This document shows, one piece after another, positions 12,414 through 21,951 of a stretch of DNA of 64,000 nucleotides. The position numbers and the translations under genes were made by a program. Below the pieces are notes generated by a model that saw nothing but the letters and a program-made list of their open reading frames with translations, ran no database searches and had not been told where the DNA came from. Position 1 is the first letter of the stretch; the number at the start of each line of letters is the position of its first letter. Source of the DNA: Sistotremastrum niveocremeum HHB9708 (lineage: Eukaryota; Basidiomycota; Agaricomycetes; Sistotremastrales; Sistotremastraceae); assembly GCA_001630475.1 (NCBI GenBank), contig KV419436.1, forward strand, positions 229,587-293,586. Direction: 5' to 3'.

Positions 12414-13152
12414 CTACGCATCGTTTTCGACCTGCTCTCCTGCCTCCGCATCGTCTTCTCCCTCTTCTTCCCCCTCCGCATCGTCTTCTCCCTCTTCTGC
12501 CCCCTCCGCATCGTCTTCATCCTGCTCAATGCTACCCTCCATCTCAATGCTGTCGTCCAGCTCGAGGGGATTATCCATCGTGATTGGAGCAGGTGCAGCG
12601 GACTGGTCGTGCAAGAGAACTCTCCACTGGCCAATCTCGTCCTCAACTCTCCCTAGCTCCGCCGATGCATCAGATATGTACTGCTCTTGAGTTTCTACGA
12701 GAGCCTTGGTCAACCCCAGTCGTCGTTTGGAATCTTCGATGCGTCCACGCAATTCGGAACAGCGCTCACGGGCGCTGTGAAGCTGTTGCCGAGCTATGAT
12801 ATCGACATCCTCGTCGATGTCCGCGAGATCATCTGGCTGCGAGACATCAAAAGGAGAACTTGAGCATCAATTGTCACTTTGCACACACCGCGTTTTCGCC
12901 AGAACTAAAGTGGATACCCAGTTCTTGTAACTGATTGGTCGGAACGACGGGTGACGACGGTGGGTCGGTTATGTGAGAGAGGGACAATTTGCTCTTCCAA
13001 AGACGAGGGGTGAAAGGTGTCGTGCGTGCTTTGGGGGATTTGGTGGTAGCCGCGCGCAAGGAGGACCTTTGGGGACTGAAGGCCACAAAGGGAGAGACGG
13101 GCGTCGCGAAATAGGAACGGCGAGCACGATCGCTGGGAGCTGGCGTGAACAT
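12414..13152 (-). CDS. Hypothetical coiled-coil protein with acidic repeat tail
   Basis: Two exons are joined by an intron with donor GTGTGTGC (about 12889) and acceptor CGCAG (about 12839), giving about 230 residues. The N-terminal part is basic and Ser/Thr/Pro-rich (SPRLWKSKLSLSH-type, with several SP/TP sites). The second exon is a predicted coiled coil (SARERCSELRGRIEDSKRRL through SAELGRVEDEIGQWRVLL). The tail is a run of Glu/Asp/Gly/Ala decapeptide repeats (EEGEDDAEGE). A phospho-regulated N-terminus, coiled coil and acidic tail would suit a nuclear or cytoskeletal scaffold, but I recognise no family. It is convergent with the Plavaka gene, 142 bp downstream of its stop. Confidence 0.6.
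12443..12518. repeat. 30-bp coding minisatellite
   Basis: About 2.5 copies of a 30-bp unit beginning CCTCCGCATCGTCTTC start at 12443, 12473 and 12503. On the minus strand they encode the acidic decapeptide repeats at the end of the coiled-coil protein. The unit length is a multiple of three, so copy number can vary without frameshift. Confidence 0.8.
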
Positions 13153-13838
13153 AGCTTGGATGAAAATTGTACGTGGGTAAGGCTAGTTCAATGTGCGCGG
13201 GTGGGAAGAGGATTTTGCAGTAGCACGTGACGTGTTCACTTGTTCTTTTTGGCAACTTTCCGACTTCCCCCTGTCGCTCTGTTCACTGCAGCATGGATGT
13301 CACTCCCTTTTGTGGGCCAAAATAAACCCCCTTGCCGTATTCCAATACAACCGTTCCCGAATCCTCAACTTCACGCTCTGAAGGAAATGGTGATTTGAAA
13401 AAACTGAGATTGGCAGTGATGGCAGAGTGATTCTCTGCAGCTGTCGCATTCTCAATCTCTCATATGGAGAGCTGATATCCTGTATGCCACATATGCAGTT
13501 GAGAGTCGTGACGATCCTCATACTGCTTGTGAAAACTTCCAGATCAACAACTGACCGGAGCACATACTGCAATCAGCGGAAGGGCTTGGATGCGGGGTTC
13601 GTCCTTTGATTCCAAATTAATAGACGAAAAACTCACGAGTCAATATCGTCAGGACACTGCCGGGCCATCCATCAATTCGTGACCTTGTCGACATCATTTG
13701 AACCATGAACAGGTATTTGGATATCGTCATCCATCAGTTGCCAAGCTATTGACTGATGTGTGAGCGATCCAGTCGCCTCGAACCCCACGATTAGCGAAAT
13801 CAAGCCATGACTTTATGCCTTACATCTGAAATGATCTC

Positions 13839-14507
13839 GTGCTGCCTAACATGGGCAGAGCCTGGTACGCACATTCATACTCGCAATCTCTGCCGTCGCC
13901 TAATTTGGAAGTCAGCATGAGCAACGTACAAGAGCGGCGGAAATACAGGGAGCATCCAGTGATCAAGGAGGTTAATCCCAGAGCCCATCCTCCCCATCTC
14001 CACCCATGTCGAGTCGTACGCGCGCAGCCTCTTCGGTCGAACACGTTTCCAGATTTGAGAGCCGTCAAACGAGCAACGAGCTTTCACGAAACATGCAGAC
14101 CCATCTATGCATTATTCTTCGAGCTCAGAGCCACCAGAGATGATGAGGCCGAAGTCCCAGCTGGTTCCGTCACCAGAGAGATAGCTGCACGCATTCCCAT
14201 CCCGAGGGTGCAGTTTCGTGAGAATCGCCTCAAGTCTTACATGTTCGACGTGTGGAGAAGGGACGAGGGATATCAAAGTCGGACGGCCTTAGAATGTGTG
14301 TTTACTATAAAGGTGCTTCGAGTCCTTGGAAGTACGCTGGAGGCCGAAAGTAGGACAAGATGGAGGAGCACCTTTCAACAAGCCCTGGATCCAGAGCACG
14401 GAAGCAGGAGCTTCCATTTGACGTTGAGCCAGCGGTTGAGTAGCGTTGGAGGGTTTTTCTTCATCCGTCAGTTTCTTGCTTCCTCTCATACTCAACGACA
14501 TGACTGA
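13839..14507 (+). CDS. Possible hypothetical protein (single open frame)
   Basis: This is an uninterrupted 222-codon frame on the plus strand. It includes a stretch that looks protein-like (AARIPIPRVQFRENRLKSYM, then FDVWRRDEGYQSRTA). No domain is recognised, and no clear TATA or initiator was seen. A shorter antisense frame (14289-14501) overlaps it. In an intron-dense genome a single long frame between genes may be chance. The stretch 13153-13838 upstream holds nothing else I can support. Confidence 0.25.
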   Translation: MLPNMGRAWYAHSYSQSLPSPNLEVSMSNVQERRKYREHPVIKEVNPRAHPPHLHPCRVVRAQPLRSNTFPDLRAVKRATSFHETCRPIYALFFELRATRDDEAEVPAGSVTREIAARIPIPRVQFRENRLKSYMFDVWRRDEGYQSRTALECVFTIKVLRVLGSTLEAESRTRWRSTFQQALDPEHGSRSFHLTLSQRLSSVGGFFFIRQFLASSHTQRHD

Positions 14508-14682
14508 TTTTTGAGTCTATTTAAAGTCAGACTGCGTGGAATCGGTCATAGCTCGCACCAAACGTCACTTACTGTGGTATGTGCGCTCTCGTTGTCTGGT
14601 GACTCTCCGTTACGGAAGCTGCTCGCGGACCGAGCGTTTCGTCGGAGCTCCCAACGAAGTGTACAACTCTCGCCAGCTAGCT

Positions 14683-15186
14683 ATGGATAACTATCCTGCC
14701 ACAATCTCTGATGTAAGTTCTTCTCCCTCCTTTCTCAGTCTTTTTCTCACCGCGATCGTTATAGGATGCGTCCGACGTCGTGATGGTTGAGGCCGTCGAT
14801 ACCTCTGCCGCGCAACATGCGACACTCGACCTCGACATGATGGATTACGAAGAAGAGGAAGCTAGAGACGTTGAGATGCGAGACGTACACCAGGAGGTCG
14901 AGGATGTTGAGATGAGAGGTCAGGATGTGACAGAGGACGTCGATATGGTCGATATGGTCGATGGTGATGCAGTCATGAGAGACACTTACGAAGACACCGT
15001 TGAGGAGGTTGAGGATGGGCATGTCTGGTGAGTTCAGTCTTGCTCGCACCTCTTCCGCGATTTACTATCAGTCCAGAATCTCCCTCCTCCATCCTCGAGT
15101 ATCCCCCCATCCTGACGCTTCGATCGTCGTCACTCGCTTCACGAATCCAATGGCGAGCGAGGTCTAACCACCCATCCACTGTCTAA
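14683..15186 (+). CDS. Small, highly acidic protein
   Basis: The first exon (MDNYPATISD) ends at a GTAAGT donor (14713) and joins at an acceptor ending CGTTATAG (14764) to an acidic exon. That exon contains repeated DVEMRD/VEMRG and DMVDMVDGD motifs. The frame stops at 15031 if a GTGAGT site at about 15028 is not used. If it is used, an intron ending TACTATCAG (about 15073) extends the frame to TAA at 15184-15186. The protein is about 96 or 133 residues. There is no recognised domain. The Asp/Glu/Val/Met-rich repeats resemble acidic linker proteins or histone-chaperone tails, but no function is claimed. Confidence 0.45.
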
Positions 15187-16233
15187 TTCAATTTCAACGC
15201 TCATCATCCCACCTCCATCCCCTCGAAATCTCGTCGTCATCTCCTTTACCGGCCTCATTTCGAAAGCTTTGTTAAATAATACAACCGCGTGTCGCATGCA
15301 CTCGAGATACTGAACACAATCATATATTCTGTTTCGTTTGAACATACGCATCCAACGTTGTGCACAATGTCAGCCTCCCTGTTATTTCAAGTGGTTGCTT
15401 TCAGGAATCTCTAAGTCATGACACTGACTCTATGGACGGCTATGGAGGCTTTGGGGCGTCCATAGCTTCCGACGCAAGGTATACAGGGCCTCTTTCCTAC
15501 TACGGAAATGTCTGGAGGGCTATGGACCGACTGGTGGGAAATATGGAATACTACTTAGAACGTGCCGGCGCCTTTAGAGAATCCATAGCGCGAGCCGGTA
15601 GGTTCATAGTTCTCTGTAGACGTCGCACATTGCTATAAACGGCTATGGAGGCCGCATAGTTCCGGTAGGACCCTATGGGTGCTCTGGAACGCTACGGAAT
15701 GACGGGGTGGCTAGCCGGGGCTATAACTGCTAGCCGGGGCCGGCTCCCATTTTACTGATGTAGCTGCACTCAACTGTTCCATGCCGGAATTTTTCTTGAG
15801 ACATTCACGTTGATGTAGTGCATCTCGAGTAGAGGCTTTAACCTTTAGGATAGTTATTCTCTTAAGCGCTTTCTGGCTAAGCGATTATCAAGGAATGGAC
15901 TCGAATCGCTCAACCACCGAAATATCCGTTAACTCCGAAATCGGAAACTATGATTTGGACCATATCAAAACTATCCTGCAGGGTTCCCGTGTTGATGTAT
16001 CGTGAGCCCTTACAATCTCGACGAGGTAATGAGGGTGCAAGAAATCGGCCTCTCAAATTATTAATAGCAGCGCGCCCAGGACACTCTCTGAGTCGTTTAA
16101 TTTCTGGCGTTCTCAAAACAGTATTGACACCATACATACAGTATATTCTAAGCTATCCCGAACAGCTCCACGGTTCAATACCAGCGTAATGATACATGAG
16201 ATGTACGACCGACGGAGGCCATGAACGTTCTTA
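15187..16233. other. Intergenic region with CTATGG-rich repeat
   Basis: Apart from the repeat at 15425-15770 no gene is supported. The last part (15780-16233) has only short frames without recognisable content. Confidence 0.6.
15425..15770 (+). repeat. Dispersed CTATGG-rich repeat, copy 2
   Basis: The words CTATGGA, GGCTATGGAGG and TCCATAGC recur through this stretch. It contains a local duplication of GCTAGCCGGGGC (about 15711 and 15728) and ends GGCTCCCATTTTACTGATGTA. The end block and the GGCTATGGAGGC words match the reverse complement of 1353-1400. This is the plus-strand relative of the repeat at the left edge; borders and class are unknown. Confidence 0.5.
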
Positions 16234-17557
16234 TCAATAAACGTTGCCCACGACAGGCTTGGGCTGGTACCTGTGATTTGTGATTTAACTTCTCAAATCA
16301 GGAACGAATGATATGATACAAACTCACGGTTCTTCGAGATACTTAATTTCCTCCTCCGTCAATACTTTACCAGCAATGACCGCCTCCGGAACTCTTTCAA
16401 CCTACGATCATCTTCATCAGTAACCCGTCTACTTAAGCTAGACGAAACCACTCACTGAAGTAATGCCAACAATCGGACTACTAACTTTCCCGCCTACCCA
16501 AGCTAGGGCAACCTGCGCCATCTTCCACCCTCTCTTATTCGCTATTTCTTCGACGCGTTTGATGATCTCTTTATCGGGTTCGGAATGATTATGGAGGCCA
16601 ACAGATTTGTACGCCGCTGAACGGGATGTCAGGGGTGCGTCGATCGGACGAGTAAGACGGCCGTCTGCCATCGGACCCCAGGGTATGAGACCTATTCCGA
16701 ATTTCTTGCAATAGCTGAGCATTTCTCGTTCCTAGAACCCTAAGTATCAGTACCATGACGTAAACTTAAATAGCGAGACTGACCTCCTCGCGATATAGAA
16801 GCGAATATTGACTCTGCATAGAAACGAATTTCGTCCACCCACGTTGTTCGGCGACATGATTCATCCAAGCGAACTGCCAAGTCCACATCGAGCTGGCACC
16901 GATATACCTAATCTTCCCCATCTTCACTAAATCATGTAACGCTTCCATCGTCTCTTCGACAGGCGTATTAGGATCGAATCTTCCGATCTGATAAAGATCT
17001 ATGTAGTCCGTTTCGAGCCTTTTGAGGGAAGCGTCGATGCAGTTGAAGATGGCTTGGCGGGAGAGACCGGAGTGGTTGACGTATTGAGGAAGATCGGCGA
17101 GATGGTGATTGAACCAGGCCACTTCGCTTGGGTTTTCGGATACGACGAAACGACAGCTGGTGAGGATGATGATCTTCGAGCGAGGGATGTTGAACTGCTA
17201 TTTGATCAGCGCGATGTCTTCGAATGAATCGGGTGGATGAAATACGCACTTTCTTGATGAATTTGGCGATGATTCGTTCGGATTCTCCATTCGAATAAAC
17301 ATCCGTCGTTTGGAAAGTGTTGATCCCCAGATCCCAAGCAGCTTTCAAGATTGGAAAAGCTTCTTCTTCGCCCAACACCCATGGCTGTTTGAGTTTATTC
17401 CATGAGATCGTAAGTTGTAGGAATGAGACAATGAACGGACCTGCCAACGAGGATCACCGAACACCATTCCACCGATTATAGGTACGGAAACTCTCAATCC
17501 GCAATTTCCGAGTCGACGATATTCAACGGGAGACGTTTGGATTTGATTAGACGACAT
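16234..17557 (-). CDS. Aldo-keto reductase family protein with degenerate catalytic tetrad (copy 1)
   Basis: Multi-exon gene, about 350 residues, from ATG at 17557 to TGA at 16234, with exons joined at canonical short introns. Family landmarks: YRRLGNCGLRVSVPIIGGM (N-terminal strand), AAWDLGINTF, VYSNGESERI, DASLKRLETDYIDLYQ, MEALHDLVKMGKIRYIGASS, SMQSQYSLLYREE and IPWGPMADGRLTRP. Typical AKRs use an Asp-Tyr-Lys-His tetrad and NADPH. Here the Asp position (usually FDTA) is Gln in NTFQTTDVYS, the Lys position (usually LTK) is Ser in IIILTSC, and the His position (usually QxHRFD) is Gly in YQIGRFD; only Tyr remains. The frame is otherwise intact, so this is probably a non-canonical or binding-only AKR rather than a decayed gene. 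A close paralogue lies 0.9 kb upstream. Confidence 0.85.
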
Positions 17558-18461
17558 AATTGAAGCTTAGCAATGGAAGAAGATAAATCTGGCCCTTTAT
17601 CTGGGTGGGGATGTGATTATGAGTAAAGAGGCCTTGGTGGATCTCGTAGTGCTCACTTGGGAGTTGACAGAGTGATTTTACATACGAGCTCTGGCTGCGC
17701 CTTTTCATATCAACGGTCAAACGTTCCGCAGCGTAATATCATCGAGAACTGGAGAATGAAAACGGCATCTAGCTTGCGTGTCGTCTGTGAGCCGGCGCCA
17801 GGCGACGGCACTCTGATAATAGCCTATCAAGTTACTTGAGATTCCTGAACAGGTCATTCATGAGGGTGAAGGCAGTGAAGCGCTAGCAGCAGGACTCGGC
17901 GAGGACTCGGATGCCGATATCGATGTAGAGGTTGCCGCAGAGCGACACGCAAGTATCATAAGGAAGCCTCCTCGATAGACTCAATCGTTCAATAAGTAAT
18001 GCGGGACCGAGGGCAGATGAGATCGCGGTTCTATAATTATTGAACCAGATGCAGTTGATGCTTGATGGCACGGACTCGGAGAAATAATCGGCTTGGGTGA
18101 AGAAAGCGCCGGTGAGTCACTCATAGCATTTTAGCGCTCATTTGTGTTTATCAAGCTGTGATGCGAGATTAATATAGCGTCTATAAGGCTGAGCGATTCT
18201 TCTATTCTATCATAATCGACCGTTGGGACGGCTCCGACTGGGAACGCCGGCGGCAACATAATTATTATCTATTGCCTCATATAGCGAAGTTCAGAGCGTT
18301 CAATCATATGTCAAGAATTAATCCCAACGCAGAACACTAGAAAGCTTCCTAGTCCGACCTTCAAACACGACTTCTACAGCACCATAAAACCTTGTCAATA
18401 TAACATGCGTTCGGCCTGGTGACATGATGAATAACATATCTCTGATTTCTTTGAATTGATT
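17558..18461. other. Intergenic region between the two AKR genes
   Basis: No gene is supported. Short frames at 17657-17839 (+) and 17883-18071 (-) have no recognisable content. The 5' part must hold the promoter of the downstream AKR copy (17557, -). Confidence 0.6.
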
Positions 18462-19812
18462 TCAGAGGTTGGTTTCAACAGGTTTGGACTGGTATCTGAA
18501 CGGAGAAAAAGCGTGAGGATTGACGAACTTGAACCGTTGATTGGAAGGCCGACTTACGGTTCTTCAAGATATTTAATTTCTTCCTCCGTCAATGCTTTTC
18601 CAGTAACGACAGCATCATGAACCCTCACGATCTGCCATCATACCGTCAACACCGTCATCCTCTTCACCCTCATAGTCATAGAAATAGCCAACTCACCGAG
18701 GTAACACCAACAATCGGACTATCGACTTTCGCGCCAACCCAAGCAAGGGCAACCTGTCCCATCCCCCATCCTCTTTTCTTCGCGATCTCCTCGACTCGAT
18801 TTATAATTTCTTTATCGGATTCTGTATACTTGTGCATTCCAAAGGATTTATAGACTTCTGAACGAATAGTCTGAGGAGCGTTGATAGGGCGGGTAAGTCT
18901 GCCATCTGCCATCGGACCCCATGGGATGAGGTCTATTCCGAATTTCTTGCAGTACGCATTCATCTCTCGGTCCTATCATTCTGTCAATAACATGCTGAGA
19001 AGTAAAATAGAAAAGACTTACCTCTTCACGATACAAGAGTGAATATTGACTCTGCATAGAAACGAACTTCGTCCATCCACGTCGTTCAGCAACACAATTC
19101 ATCCAAGCAAACTGCCAAGTCCACATAGACCCCTCTCCAACATACCTAACTTTCCCCATCTTCACCAGATCATGTAAAGCCTCCATAGTCTCTTCAACAG
19201 GCGTATTATAATCGAATCTTCCAGCTTGGTAGAGATCTATATAAGGCGTGTCGAGGCGTTGGAGGGAGCCTTCGATGGCGTTGAATATTGAGGCGCGGGA
19301 GAGACCGGATTGGTTGATGTATTGGGGGAGGGTACGCAGTTCGGGGTGGTACCATGCTATGTCGCTTGGGTTTTCGGAGACGATGGAGTAGCACCCGCTG
19401 AGGATTATGATTTGCGAACGGGGGATGTTATACTAAGCTTCAGTTAGCATATTGTGAGAGTTGAAGGGGAGAGTGGGAGACGAACCTTTTTCATGAATTT
19501 ACCGATGATTCGTTCGGATTCGCCATTCGAATAAACATTCGAGGTCTGAAATGTGTTTATTCCGAGATCCCAAGCAGCTTTCATAATTGGTGACGCTTCT
19601 TCTTCGCTTTTCACCCATGCCTACTCATAGCTATTAATAAGTTTGCGCGGTGTGAATGTGAAGTAACGGTGATAGACCTGCCAACGAGGATCACCGAAAC
19701 ACATCCCGCCGAGTATAGGTACTGAAACTCTCAATCCGGAATTTCCAAGTCGACGATATTCGACTTTTACAGGTGGAGTATGGGTTTGATCAGTTTGAGA
19801 GTCTGAGGACAT
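18462..19812 (-). CDS. Aldo-keto reductase family protein with degenerate catalytic tetrad (copy 2)
   Basis: This is a tandem paralogue of the gene at 16234-17557 with the same exon layout: ATG at 19812, end of exon 1 at FGDPRWQ, last exon ending KPVETNL then TGA at 18462. It is about 350 residues and highly similar throughout (KAAWDLGINTFQTSNVYSNG, SMQSQYSLLYREE, LIPWGPMADGRLTRP). The same three tetrad positions are altered: Gln for Asp (TFQTS), Gly for Lys (ILSGCYS) and Gly for His (YQAGRFD), with Tyr retained. Because the changes are shared while the rest of the fold is conserved, they predate the duplication. A TATATAAG lies about 95 bp upstream of the ATG. Substrate and activity are unknown; an NADP(H)-binding or sensor role is possible but unproven. 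Confidence 0.85.
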
Positions 19813-19903
19813 CGTGAATTTTTTCTGGGGGAACGCGAGTTGTGAGAGATTGCAGTTGAAGTGATGATGAAGGACATACGTTGTGGGATCATGGGATGTA
19901 GGT

Positions 19904-19911
19904 CTTATATA
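19904..19911 (-). promoter_or_regulatory. TATA box of AKR copy 2
   Basis: TATATAAG on the minus strand lies about 95 bp upstream of the start codon at 19812, a plausible distance for a fungal TATA promoter with a short leader. Confidence 0.45.
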
Positions 19912-19912
19912 C

Positions 19913-21951
19913 GACTCATCGTCCCTTGTAGAGATGGATTGTCTCCGCGACTCCGCAGCGTTATAATTTCCTACGGTTGGGAGTGGGGCGGCATTGAGAC
20001 TCACGAGCGCAAGACGCACGCGTCGTCCCGCCCCGTCCTATTGATAGCACATCGAGAACGATACGCTATGAGGTGCCTCCACGTTAGTCCTCAAGCTTCA
20101 AGTGTCGGGAAAGACACGCGAGGGGAGCGCCAGATACTACGAGAGACAGATGTTATCATGGAAGAAGGAAAAGGCGCAACCTGTGGAAGAAGTTCATCGA
20201 CACGATTTCGTCGGTCATTGGATGAATGGGTGGTGGAGGGCGCGCCACTGAGTGCGGCGCCGATGGACTGTAAATAATTGAGATCCTGTCGCTATCGTTG
20301 GTTACATACGCGTACGTGTTGAACACTCAGAGGAGCGGGATTGAGAGAACCTTGGGAGAAATGAACATGAGTCAGGAACAAATTCGAAGCCGAAGTCGAT
20401 ACGTACCTTATGATGTTGATGACCGATCCACCCCTGACATCCGAGTTCTTCGCCTATTGATTCTAATAACATCTAGTGTTAGTGATGAGTCTGATGACTG
20501 AGCAGTGCGCAATAGACCGACCAACGTGGAGGGATGAATGAATAATCTTCGAGCCTCTCTCTCAGCTCGGCATTGACATTGGCGGGGACATTGACATCCA
20601 ATTAAATCCAGAGGATGCCGCGCAACCAGTGAAACAAATCAAAGTTTGGCGAATCCAGTCGAGTCAACCAAAAAGGCTTGCAAAAAGGTTGCCAAAAATA
20701 CGGAGCGCTAATATTTTGAAAGTGATCGATCGATCGATCTGAGTTCGGCTTCTCGGCTTGCGGAATCGAATATGCTTCCGAGATTGATGTCATGAAATTT
20801 AGATGTGCGATTATCGCTGGAGGCTACGAAAGTTCATGGATAACGCGCGATGATTTTGATTTATGATTGCCAAGTATGTACGTATGATAACGGGAGGATC
20901 GGACGGCGAAATTCGAAATTGAGACGTTGAACTGGGAAAGAACGCGTGCAAGAAAAGAAAAGAACGGGAAAGGTGCAAGAAATACGATACCAACAACGGA
21001 TGACAATGAAAAGCGAAAGACGGACGGTATAGAACGAAGAGCGAATGTGCAAGATATGACGAGGGATATGCTATGTAATGCCAAGATGAATAGTGGGTGA
21101 TTCCAAGAGATGCAAGATAGGATAGAGTAGGATATGATAGGATATAGGATTAAGTAATTGTGGATGTACGGGATTATGTGATTACGATATGTGCTGGATT
21201 GTGGAAATTGATGATGATGATGAGAAGGAAATGGTGGAGAGGTAGAAGGCGAAGGAACGGATGAACGAATGGATGAGGATGTCGATGCGAGAGTTGAATG
21301 CGAAAAGGGGAATAGCAGATGAACGGACCAAGGGATGAGTGAAAACGAATGAATGAACGAGCGAAAGAGTGATGAACGAGCGAATGAAACGCTCAGCGCT
21401 TGTGTTTGGAAGAGGAGTACTCGAAAAGGATTAATGGCTTCGTCGTCGTCAACGCCAGTGACGCCATCGCAGAGGTGATAACCTATCGGAAGATTTCGGA
21501 CGAAGTAGAAGCCAACGAAGAAGCAACTCGACTCTGCCGAAGTGGAGCGAGAAGGAGGTGAGGTGGAGCGAGTGGAGCGTCGACTTGACGACCAGCGCTT
21601 CCGAGTCTGGGTTCATTGATTCATTTCGGGCACGAGTAACGACGGGGGGACTGCAAGGATGAAATCGATGAAATCGGGAGCCGGGAGAATGAGATTAATG
21701 GAATGGTGAAGTAGGTAGGCGGAGCGCGTCGGATGGTGATATTAATTTCGTCCCGATGTCGTGATATCCTGATACTCGAGTAAGGGCTGTAGATGGCGAT
21801 GGCGATAGCGAAGTTGTTGTCATTGATTGGGCGAGAGAGTATGACACCCAGCGTATTATTCCCGATGTTCGCATTATACCACATAGCACACATCCCTAGG
21901 AATTCCTAGGACCCCCTCAAACGAATCCTCGTTGCGGAAGCTTCACTCCTC
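19913..21951. other. Long gene-poor stretch with purine-rich tract
   Basis: No gene is supported. From about 20930 to 21400 the plus strand is strongly purine-rich, with GATGATGATGATGA and many GAATGAACGA-like words, so the minus strand is pyrimidine-rich. The short hydrophobic frames read on the minus strand here come from that base bias and are not convincing proteins. Confidence 0.6.

Noticed and set aside
8500-13200. Terminal inverted repeats of the Plavaka element
   Set aside because: Scanning for CACTA/CACTG ends near both flanks by eye gave no convincing matching pair, so the element limits were not reported.
21000-21400. CRISPR-like or satellite array
   Set aside because: The words recur irregularly, with no fixed unit or spacer length.
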